A stretch of DNA of 5,940 nt from Elusimicrobiota bacterium (GTDB lineage: Bacteria > Elusimicrobiota > Elusimicrobia > Elusimicrobiales > Elusimicrobiaceae). The stretch spans positions 1 through 5,940 of the forward strand of contig JAIRLH010000059.1 in NCBI GenBank assembly GCA_031259485.1. Reading direction: 5' to 3'. Shown in pieces: positions 1 through 5,351 of this stretch. Under the pieces are notes generated by a model. That model ran no database searches, had not been told where the DNA came from, and worked only from the letters and a program-made list of their open reading frames with translations. A program made the translations under genes and the position numbers. How positions within the stretch are numbered: position 1 is the stretch's first letter; each line of letters begins with the position of its first letter.

Positions 1-363
1 ATCAACGGCAGCACCGCCGGCGCGTCGTGGAAAACCATAGACCTGGAGATAGATTTAACCGGCTGCACCATAACTACAACAGGCTGGAGCGTGTCAGACG
101 GACAGCTCAACTGCATAGACAATCCTTATACAAGCGGATCATACAGCATATCATCAATTCCTTCCGAAAGCATTTTTTACGATGAGCATCCCTATGGCAA
201 CGGCGACGCTAACCTTGACTATCTGCTGGGCCTCAATTACAAAACCGGCAGGCGTTGGTGCTCGGTGACCTCAGCGGAAGATATTTGTATGCTTTTAGGC
301 GGCATCAAACAAAGCAGCAATACGTTGTGCGGACCACACAGGACAAAGTGTTACGCGCTGTAG
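1..363 (+). CDS. Type IV pilin-like protein, C-terminal part (5' end outside window)
   Basis: The frame is open from the first base of the window to a TAG stop, giving 120 residues with no start that must be genuine; a GTG at 91 is internal to the open frame. The visible part resembles the C-terminal globular half of an Elusimicrobiota-style pilin. It has an SWKTIDLEI segment (residues 9-17) that lines up with SFDNLDISF in the pilin at 5352-5852, and a C-x8-C pair at residues 87 and 96 (RWCSVTSAEDIC) matching the C-terminal Cys pair there. Six cysteines (22, 38, 87, 96, 110, 117) suggest disulfides in an exported protein. By that alignment about 58 N-terminal residues, including the class III signal and hydrophobic helix, are missing, implying a full length near 180. 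It would be a major or minor pilin of a type IV pilus or a pseudopilin of a type II secretion-like system. The N-terminal diagnostic motif is not in view, so the family call is an inference. Confidence 0.6.
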   Translation: MNGSTAGASWKTIDLEIDLTGCTITTTGWSVSDGQLNCIDNPYTSGSYSISSIPSESIFYDEHPYGNGDANLDYLLGLNYKTGRRWCSVTSAEDICMLLGGIKQSSNTLCGPHRTKCYAL

Positions 364-455
364 ATTGCGGCGACAGGGGAACTTTTCAAAAGTTCACAAA
401 TTGACGCAAAGCGGATAATTATCTCTTGTTTACTTTGTAACTTAATTTTGAAAGA

Positions 456-497
456 CAAAAAAGTATAGAAAACCCTTTGACTTGTTTGTCAAAGGGT
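456..497 (-). terminator. Rho-independent terminator downstream of tRNA-Leu
   Basis: There is a perfect 10-bp stem, ACCCTTTGAC at 472-481 paired with GTCAAAGGGT at 488-497, with a 6-base loop. On the minus strand it starts 18 bases after the tRNA 3' end and is followed by a T-rich run (TTTTCTATACTTTTTT), as expected for a terminator of the tRNA transcript. On the plus strand the stem is followed only by CTTTGTGT, so it may also act weakly on the pilin transcript from the left. The rest of the 364-514 spacer shows no gene. Confidence 0.75.
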
Positions 498-514
498 CTT
501 TGTGTCCCATATCT

Positions 515-597
515 TACCGGGAGAGGGACTCGAACCCTCAAGCCCTTGTGGGCATTAGTTTTTGAGACTAACCTGTATACCATTCCAGCATCCCGGC
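515..597 (-). tRNA. tRNA-Leu (anticodon CAA)
   Basis: The minus strand folds into a complete 83-base class II tRNA. The acceptor is GCCGGGA paired with TCCCGGT (one G-T wobble at the end). The D stem is CTG/CAG with a GG-containing loop, and the anticodon stem is TTAGT/ACTAA with loop CTCAAAA. A long variable arm has stem GCCC/GGGC, and the T arm is GAGGG-TTCGAGT-CCCTC. The anticodon CAA lies at 562-564 (read on the minus strand) and decodes UUG; the long variable arm and discriminator A (515) fit leucine. The 3' CCA is not encoded (the next bases are AGAT), so it must be added by nucleotidyltransferase. No convincing promoter is seen just upstream, so it may be transcribed with the amidase gene on the same strand. 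Confidence 0.95.
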
Positions 598-628
598 TTA
601 AATTTTCTTATGCTTTTGGGTATATTTC

Positions 629-695
629 TGTTTTCTCTGCGTTCGGATACGCTGCCTCTGAGTCATTTGCAGTATTCCTCACTCCGGAGAAAACA
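629..695. repeat. Candidate structured element (three-way junction) between amidase and tRNA genes
   Basis: A perfect 9-bp outer inverted repeat, TGTTTTCTC (629-637) with GAGAAAACA (687-695), encloses two small perfect hairpins. One is GCGT/ACGC (639-642 with 649-652, loop TCGGAT). The other is GAGT/ACTC (660-663 with 681-684). Together they can form a three-way junction. Neither side is followed by a T run, so it does not look like an intrinsic terminator. It fills much of the 150-base gap 598-747, where no gene is supported. It could be a dispersed palindromic repeat of this genome, an RNA processing site between the amidase and tRNA transcripts, or chance folding. The pairing is seen directly; any function is inferred. 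Confidence 0.4.
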
Positions 696-747
696 AAAAT
701 CTGTCCCAAAATCCTGTGGAAATTTCTGTGTTTATATTCTATCAAAT

Positions 748-2115
748 TTAATTGTTTTTATGCTTGAAAAAGCCCAAAACCCCGCCTGTAATCGCATCGG
801 CCAAACGTTTTATAAACGATGGTTTCATCAGCAGTTCTTCGTGCTGCGGCAGCGATATGTAGGCATTTTCTATGAGCACCGCGGGAATTTGCGGCGTATT
901 GCGCAGAACGTAAAAATCTCCGTGTTTGACGCCCTCGCTCGGAAGCGGAATATTGCGGGCATAGCTTGCGTCTATCGCGCGTGCCAGCGCGGCGCTGTGC
1001 GGGTGATAGTAATAAATTTCAGAACCGTTTTTGCGCTTAAGCGGGTTTACATTATCCGGCCAGGAATTATTGTGCAGGCTTATGAAGATGTGCGCCCCGC
1101 TGTCCTTAGCTTTTTGCGCGCGCAGTTGCAGCGGCATCTGCTCCGCGAGCGTTTTGGACAGTATTACGCGCGCTCCCAGCACGGCCAAAGCGCGTCGCGC
1201 GGCAAGCGCGATTTTATAGTTAAATTTATATTCCCACAGTCCGTGCGGGGAGGGCTTGCTTTCGCCGGCATAGATTTGTTTAGGCGAATGACCTGGGTCT
1301 AAAAATACCTTTAGACCTTTGAGCGGTTTTGCGGCGTCCGCGGCGGGAAGCAGCGGCTGATGATAAAACTCAAAAATCAAATCATTGCTCCGCCATTTGT
1401 AATTACAGCCCCATAAAATCTGCCCCTTTTTATAAAAGACTTTTACGGCTGCGCCGCCGCTGTAATATAAAGAAATGTCAAAGCTGTTTTTCCTTTCGCG
1501 CGCGGTGAAACTAACGCGGCGCGTATTTTCTATTTTTATTAAGGTTTTAGCGGGCTCTTCACGGACGGAAATATTTTTTATTCTATTTTGCGGCGTTTTG
1601 CGCTTTTGAGGTACAGAGAAAAAATCCTTTTCTGCCCACGCGATTTTGCCGTCGGTCAGACGCAGGCGGTAAAAATCGGCTGTTTCGCCGGTTATCTCAA
1701 CCGCGCCTGTAAGATATGTGTCGGGCAAGTTTTTGCCGGATTGCGGCGTGGGGCGCGGCCTGCAGCCTTCTCTTGTGACCACAGCGGTTTTTTTATATTC
1801 TGCAAGCAGACGCTGCGGAGGGGGAGGCATTTCTATAAAGACCGGATGCGTGTACGCGTGTTGTTTTTTACCGTCGTCAAATTCCAGCTTGAAATCAAAA
1901 TTTCCGGCCCGCGCGGGGATATAAGCAATATACGCGCCGGTTTTATATACATGCGCTTTAATTCCGTTTATTTTCAGTCCTGCGCGCGCATTGCTTAGCG
2001 CGCCGTAAATAAACAAACCCGGCAAACCGTTTTTTATAACGGCGTTTCGCGGCGGGTACGCAACGTAAAGCGGCGCTATTTTATTCATCTTAATAAAATG
2101 ATAACATAAAACCAT
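748..2115 (-). CDS. N-acetylmuramoyl-L-alanine amidase (Amidase_3 family) with Ig-like/SH3-like N-terminus
   Basis: This zinc hydrolase cleaves the bond between N-acetylmuramic acid and L-alanine in peptidoglycan, and is used in cell separation or wall remodelling. The catalytic domain covers about residues 266-450 of 455. It has the full ligand set: H276 in FLDPGH, E295 in LWEYKFN and H348 in ISLHNN as zinc ligands, and E416 in VLIENAY as the catalytic glutamate. The first 260 residues look like three small beta domains: an Ig-like one (about 20-95, with LKINGIKAHVYKTGAYIAYIP), an SH3-like one (about 108-168), and an AMIN-like one (about 180-255). These domain calls are by eye and tentative except for the catalytic domain. 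The longest form starts at ATG 2113-2115; ATG 2086-2088 (residue 10, MNKIAPLY) is at least as likely, since neither start has a Shine-Dalgarno sequence and the first start overlaps the divergent gene. No clear signal peptide is seen with either start, which is unusual for a wall amidase. The gene is divergent from the nif3 cluster and lies upstream of the tRNA on the same strand. Confidence 0.88.
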   Translation of the reverse strand: MVLCYHFIKMNKIAPLYVAYPPRNAVIKNGLPGLFIYGALSNARAGLKINGIKAHVYKTGAYIAYIPARAGNFDFKLEFDDGKKQHAYTHPVFIEMPPPPQRLLAEYKKTAVVTREGCRPRPTPQSGKNLPDTYLTGAVEITGETADFYRLRLTDGKIAWAEKDFFSVPQKRKTPQNRIKNISVREEPAKTLIKIENTRRVSFTARERKNSFDISLYYSGGAAVKVFYKKGQILWGCNYKWRSNDLIFEFYHQPLLPAADAAKPLKGLKVFLDPGHSPKQIYAGESKPSPHGLWEYKFNYKIALAARRALAVLGARVILSKTLAEQMPLQLRAQKAKDSGAHIFISLHNNSWPDNVNPLKRKNGSEIYYYHPHSAALARAIDASYARNIPLPSEGVKHGDFYVLRNTPQIPAVLIENAYISLPQHEELLMKPSFIKRLADAITGGVLGFFKHKNN

Positions 2116-2848
2116 GACAAGCCGCGATGTTATACTTAAAGCAATTAACGCTTATTTAAATATTTCCAGACTGCCGGAGCACAACGGCCTGCAGGTTGAA
2201 GGCCGCGCGGAGATTAAAAAGATAGTTTTTGGCGTGTCTGCGCATATGGCTTTGTTTGAAGCGGCGCATAAGGCCTGTGCGGATATGATTATAGTGCACC
2301 ACGGGCTTTTCTGGCCGGGCATTGTGCAGCCGCTGTGCGGGGTTTTCGGGCGGCGTTGCGCTTTCCTGCTGAAACACGGGATAAACCTCGCCGGCTATCA
2401 CCTTCCGCTGGACTGCCACCCCGAGCTTGGCAATAATGCTATGCTGGCCAAAAAAACCGGCCTTAAAAATTTGCAGCCTTTCGGCGATTATCACGGAGCG
2501 TCTATTGGTTTGCGCGGCGTTTTTAAACCGGCGCAAAACTTGGAAGATATACATGCCAAACTGGGTGGCGATTTAGTCTCCGCAGGCAAGGCCAAAATAA
2601 ATGCCGCAGCAATAATAAGCGGCGGCGCGTGCGATATGCTGCGCCAGGCGGAAGGCGCCGGCATAGATTTATATATCACGGGCACGCGCGATGAATTTGT
2701 TGTAGAATATTGTAAGGAAGCGGGCATAAACTTTATTGCCATGGGTCATTATAATTCGGAAAAACTCGGCGTTCGGGCGCTTATGGCATGGACGGCAAAA
2801 CGTTTCAAGGTTCGTACGGAGTTTATAGATATCCCCAATTCTTTTTAA
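2114..2848 (+). CDS. Nif3/YbgI-family dinuclear metal centre protein
   Basis: The 244-residue protein has the standard length and motif order of the Nif3-like family (often annotated GTP cyclohydrolase 1 type 2). These are widespread cytoplasmic proteins with a two-metal site whose physiological role is still unclear. Visible signatures are HNGLQVEG (23-30), IIVHHGLFW (59-67), HLPLDCHPELGNN (96-108), YITGTRDEF (187-195) and AMGHYNSEKLGVRAL (209-223). Predicted metal ligands by family analogy are H62, H63, D100, H212 and E216, all present. The usual TGE of the ITGE motif reads TGT here (T191); that Glu is not among the ligands listed. The ATG at 2114 has no Shine-Dalgarno sequence and sits in the CATG shared with the longest amidase start. 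It is the first gene of a tightly packed plus-strand cluster, 12 bp before the M20 peptidase. Confidence 0.92.
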   Translation: MTSRDVILKAINAYLNISRLPEHNGLQVEGRAEIKKIVFGVSAHMALFEAAHKACADMIIVHHGLFWPGIVQPLCGVFGRRCAFLLKHGINLAGYHLPLDCHPELGNNAMLAKKTGLKNLQPFGDYHGASIGLRGVFKPAQNLEDIHAKLGGDLVSAGKAKINAAAIISGGACDMLRQAEGAGIDLYITGTRDEFVVEYCKEAGINFIAMGHYNSEKLGVRALMAWTAKRFKVRTEFIDIPNSF

Positions 2849-2852
2849 GGAG
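2847..2852 (+). promoter_or_regulatory. Ribosome binding site of the M20 peptidase gene
   Basis: AAGGAG lies 8 bases before ATG 2861 and overlaps the TAA stop of the Nif3 gene (2846-2848). This fixes the peptidase start and suggests translational coupling. It is the strongest Shine-Dalgarno sequence in the cluster; the flanking genes have none or weak ones. Confidence 0.85.
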
Positions 2853-2860
2853 AAATAAAA

Positions 2861-4093
2861 ATGGAAAATATATTCAAAAAGATTGAAGGCATGAGAGATT
2901 ATATTCTGGACTTGCAGCGCAATATGACGCGCATTCCCGCCATCTCTCCAGACAGCGGCGGCAAAGGCGAATACCAAAAAGCAAAATATCTTGAAGCTGA
3001 ACTTAAAAAATTGAAATTTGACGAAATTGCGCGCATTGACGCGCCCGATCCCCGCGCCGAAAACGGCGTGCGTCCCAATCTTATAGCCAAATACTACGGG
3101 CAGGATAAAAATAAAACCTTATGGCTGCTTGCGCATATGGATGTGGTACCCGAGGGGGATTTATCGCTCTGGAAAACAAATCCTTTTGAGCTCGCGCTTG
3201 ATAAAGACGGCGATACCATGTACGGCCGCGGAGTAGAGGATAACCAGCAGGCAATAATTGCCGCGCTGCTGGCGGCGCGTGCTTTTATGGAACTTGGGCA
3301 GCGTCCGCCGGTCAGCCTGGGCATAATGCTGCTTGCTGACGAAGAAACGGGCAATCATTACGGCATAGATTATCTGGTCAAAAACAACAGCGCGCTCTTT
3401 GGCAAGGACGACGCTTTTATAGTGCAGGATTCCGGCGACAGCGAAGGCAAAACCATAGAGATAGCGGAAAAGAGCGTCTGGTGGGTTAAATTTACGGTAA
3501 ACGGCGGGCAGGCCCACGGTTCGCGTCCGAGCGACGGCAATAATGCTTTCCTTGCCGCGTCCAAACTCGCGCTTGCGCTGCACGCGGGGCTTTACGCTAA
3601 ATTTGATAAGATTGACAATCTGTTTGATCCTTCTATTTCCACCTTTGAACCTACTAAAAAAGAAGCCAATGTGCCCAATGTAAACACTATCCCGGGCAAA
3701 GATATTTTTTATATGGACTGCAGGATACTGCCCTGTTATGATCTAAAAGATGTTGAGGCGGAGATAACCAGAATCGTAAAAAATATTGAGGCGGAAACAA
3801 AGACTGACATTAAGTTTGAGACTGAGCACAAACTCTCCTCCAAACCTACCGCCGAAGATGCGCCGCTGGTAAAACGCTACGCCGAAGCGGTGGAAAAGAT
3901 TAACGGCGTTAAGCCTCAGATCATCGGCATAGGCGGCGGCACTTTTGCCGCGCCGGTGCGCAATATGGGGCTGGCGGCGGTTGTCGGTTCGCGCATTTAT
4001 GAAAATCCGCATACTCCTAACGAGAAAGCGAGCATTAAATTCACTATAAGCGACGCAAAGGTAATAGCGTATATACTTGCAAGCCTTAAATAA
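2861..4093 (+). CDS. M20-family zinc metallopeptidase/deacylase (dipeptidase-like)
   Basis: This cytoplasmic two-zinc hydrolase of the M20 (ArgE/DapE/PepV/CPG2) family cleaves an amide or peptide bond in a small substrate. Its 410 residues include all expected catalytic positions: H92 and D94 in LLAHMDVVP, bridging D127 in YGRGVEDNQQ, catalytic base E161 and ligand E162 in LADEETG, D190 in IVQDSGD, and H384 in ENPHTPNEKAS. The lid/dimerisation domain lies between about 205 and 320 and carries H219 in GGQAHGSRPSDGNNA; IGGGTFAAP (357-365) is the substrate-carboxylate-binding type of loop. No signal peptide is present. The start is fixed by AAGGAG 8 bases upstream. The exact substrate cannot be read from the sequence: dipeptidase, acetylornithine deacetylase and succinyl-diaminopimelate desuccinylase are all family options. 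Absence of other arginine or lysine pathway genes nearby gives no support for the last two. It is followed after 2 bases by the pseudopilin-like gene. Confidence 0.9.
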   Translation: MENIFKKIEGMRDYILDLQRNMTRIPAISPDSGGKGEYQKAKYLEAELKKLKFDEIARIDAPDPRAENGVRPNLIAKYYGQDKNKTLWLLAHMDVVPEGDLSLWKTNPFELALDKDGDTMYGRGVEDNQQAIIAALLAARAFMELGQRPPVSLGIMLLADEETGNHYGIDYLVKNNSALFGKDDAFIVQDSGDSEGKTIEIAEKSVWWVKFTVNGGQAHGSRPSDGNNAFLAASKLALALHAGLYAKFDKIDNLFDPSISTFEPTKKEANVPNVNTIPGKDIFYMDCRILPCYDLKDVEAEITRIVKNIEAETKTDIKFETEHKLSSKPTAEDAPLVKRYAEAVEKINGVKPQIIGIGGGTFAAPVRNMGLAAVVGSRIYENPHTPNEKASIKFTISDAKVIAYILASLK

Positions 4094-4095
4094 AA

Positions 4096-4479
4096 ATGAG
4101 AGAAAAAAAAAGAATCTTCCAGATAGAAATAGTCGTTGCGTTGCTGCTTATAGCGTTGCTCTGGGTAGGCGCGGCTTTTAAGCTGGAGAATATAAAAACG
4201 CAAGCGCAGCGCAACATATCAATCAGGAACAGAGTGCGTCTTATGGACGCTATTGCCGTTTACCGCGGCGACAACAAAGGCCGCTGTCCCGATAATTTGG
4301 AAGATCTTCTGAAAGAGCATGCGGATAAAATCCACGAAGCATATGACCGTCACGGCAATAAAAGCAATGCCGTTAAAAACGGCGCGTATTCCAAAGTGTT
4401 TGACGGCAGCGGCGGATGGATTTATATAAACGATCCGGCCGACCCTAAATACTGCACAGTAGAGCACAATGTACTTTAG
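4096..4479 (+). CDS. Small pseudopilin-like membrane protein with atypical N-terminus
   Basis: The 127-residue protein has a positively charged start (MREKKR), one hydrophobic helix (about 8-28, with EIVVALLLIALLWVGAAF) and a soluble tail. The tail resembles GspG-type pseudopilins: YRGDNKGRCPDNLEDLLKE (56-74) followed by GSGGWIYINDP (104-114). C64 and C120 could form a disulfide outside the membrane. The usual prepilin site G/A-F-T-L-I-E is degenerate: the region reads KKRIFQIEIVVA, with no Gly or Ala before the hydrophobic run, and Glu is at +5 only if cleavage follows R6. It begins 2 bases after the peptidase stop with no Shine-Dalgarno sequence, which suggests translational coupling, and overlaps the prepilin peptidase gene by 11 bases. 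It is probably an inner-membrane component of the type IV pilus or type II secretion-like apparatus. It may be anchored without processing, or cut at a non-standard site. Confidence 0.75.
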   Translation: MREKKRIFQIEIVVALLLIALLWVGAAFKLENIKTQAQRNISIRNRVRLMDAIAVYRGDNKGRCPDNLEDLLKEHADKIHEAYDRHGNKSNAVKNGAYSKVFDGSGGWIYINDPADPKYCTVEHNVL

Positions 4480-5254
4480 CGCGGACGCATTTATACTTGC
4501 CTATGCTTCTATTTTCGGCCTTATCGCGGGCAGTTTCCTGAATGTCTGCATCTACCGCATACCGAAAAACTTATCTATTGTGCGGCCGCGCTCGGCCTGC
4601 ACGCGGTGCGGTGCAAAAATCAGGTGGTATGATAATATTCCGCTTTTAAGCTGGTTATTGCTGCGCGGCAAATGCAGGGGTTGCAACGCGAAAATATCCC
4701 CGCAGTATCCGGCCGTGGAACTTTTTACGGCGGTAATGACGGTATTGTTTGTCCATAAATTCGGCCTTAGTTTATGGACGCCGTGCGCGCTTTTGGCCGT
4801 CTATTGCCTTATAATTTTATCGGTAATAGACATGCGGCTCATGATTATACCGGACAGGTTTTCAATAGGTCTTATTGCCGTCGGTTTAGCGATTTGTTTT
4901 GCTAATCCGGCTTTTGAGGGCGCGGCTTTGGCGCGGTTTTTATCTTCTTTGGGCGGCGCGTGCGCGGGGTTTTTCGGCATGTGGGCCGTCGCGCTGATAG
5001 GGACTTTTGTTTTTAAGAAAGAGGCCATGGGCGGCGGCGACGTCAAACTCATGGGCGCGATAGGCGCGTTGAGCGGCGTTATGGGCGTGGTAAACGCTTT
5101 GATAATATCTTCCTTCGCGGGGATATTTTATTTCGGCATTTTAGTGCTTTTGCGTAAACAGCTGGATAACGGCACAATACCCTTTGGACCGTTTTTGAGC
5201 GTCGGTTTGTTGTTTAATCTGTATTTCCCCGCGATGGTCTTTTTTGCGCCTTAA
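4469..5254 (+). CDS. pilD: Type 4 prepilin peptidase / N-methyltransferase (A24 family)
   Basis: This polytopic inner-membrane aspartic protease removes the leader of type IV prepilins and pseudopilins and typically N-methylates the new N-terminus. The 261 residues show the full bifunctional layout: an N-terminal segment with GSFLNVCIYRIP (21-32), the cytoplasmic zinc-binding domain with C44-x2-C47 and C69-x2-C72, then a bundle of hydrophobic helices. The catalytic aspartates are D121 in SVIDMRLMIIPD and D191 in MGGGDVKLMGAIGA. PFGPFLS (238-244) near the C-terminus is also typical of the family. ATG 4469 overlaps the end of the upstream gene by 11 bases and is preceded by a weak AGTAGAG-like purine stretch, so coupling is likely. 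It is the last gene of the plus-strand cluster. Its clear client in the window is the pilin at 5352-5852. GspO is the name used if the system is type II secretion. Confidence 0.95.
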   Translation: MYFSADAFILAYASIFGLIAGSFLNVCIYRIPKNLSIVRPRSACTRCGAKIRWYDNIPLLSWLLLRGKCRGCNAKISPQYPAVELFTAVMTVLFVHKFGLSLWTPCALLAVYCLIILSVIDMRLMIIPDRFSIGLIAVGLAICFANPAFEGAALARFLSSLGGACAGFFGMWAVALIGTFVFKKEAMGGGDVKLMGAIGALSGVMGVVNALIISSFAGIFYFGILVLLRKQLDNGTIPFGPFLSVGLLFNLYFPAMVFFAP

Positions 5255-5284
5255 CCTCTCCCCGCATTTTTGAGAGTGTCGTAA

Positions 5285-5313
5285 TTGTAAAAACCGGATT
5301 AATTTAGTATAAA
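5285..5313 (+). promoter_or_regulatory. Candidate sigma-70-type promoter of the pilin gene
   Basis: TTGTAA (5285-5290) and TATAAA (5308-5313) are separated by 17 bases, matching the consensus at 4 of 6 and 5 of 6 positions. Transcription would start near 5320, giving a leader of about 32 bases before ATG 5352. The -10 box lies inside the left arm of the inverted repeat at 5303-5333. The promoter gives the pilin independent control from the cluster that ends at 5254. Confidence 0.6.
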
Positions 5314-5333
5314 AAGTAGTGGTTTATACTAAA
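5303..5333. promoter_or_regulatory. Perfect 11-bp inverted repeat, candidate operator of the pilin gene
   Basis: TTTAGTATAAA (5303-5313) and TTTATACTAAA (5323-5333) are exact reverse complements separated by 9 bases, with arm centres 20 bp apart, close to two helical turns. The left arm contains the proposed -10 box, and the predicted transcript start falls in the spacer. A dimeric regulator bound here would therefore block or modulate the promoter. Because the left arm would not be in the transcript, a DNA-level operator fits better than an RNA hairpin. The function is inferred. Confidence 0.5.
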
Positions 5334-5339
5334 ACTTAC

Positions 5340-5344
5340 GAGGA
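5340..5344 (+). promoter_or_regulatory. Ribosome binding site deciding the pilin start
   Basis: GAGGA lies 7 bases before ATG 5352. It selects that start over the in-frame GTG at 5319, which would add 11 residues in front of the leader peptide and lies at the predicted transcription start. Confidence 0.75.
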
Positions 5345-5351
5345 TACTACA

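Noticed and set aside
379..395. Perfect 17-base palindrome GAACTTTTCAAAAGTTC shortly after the partial pilin
   Set aside because: It is AT-rich, would leave only a short stem once a loop is allowed, and is not followed by a T run, so it is not a convincing terminator or operator.
401..418. TTGACG followed by GATAAT resembling promoter boxes
   Set aside because: The two hexamers are only 6 bases apart, and no plus-strand gene follows; the next gene is the minus-strand tRNA.
562..1302. Long plus-strand open frame (246 codons) antisense to the amidase and overlapping the tRNA
   Set aside because: It runs through the tRNA gene and the 3' part of a well-supported amidase with intact catalytic motifs, its translation resembles no family, and it has no ribosome binding site.
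2156..2554. Minus-strand open frame inside the Nif3 gene
   Set aside because: It is a shadow of the Nif3 coding frame, whose motifs are complete on the plus strand.
5256..5276. CTCTC/GAGAG hairpin just after the prepilin peptidase stop as a possible terminator
   Set aside because: The stem is only 5 bp with an 11-base loop, and no T run follows.
5319..5351. Upstream in-frame GTG start for the pilin
   Set aside because: It lacks a ribosome binding site, lies in the proposed operator at the predicted transcript start, and would lengthen the leader; ATG 5352 has GAGGA at good spacing.
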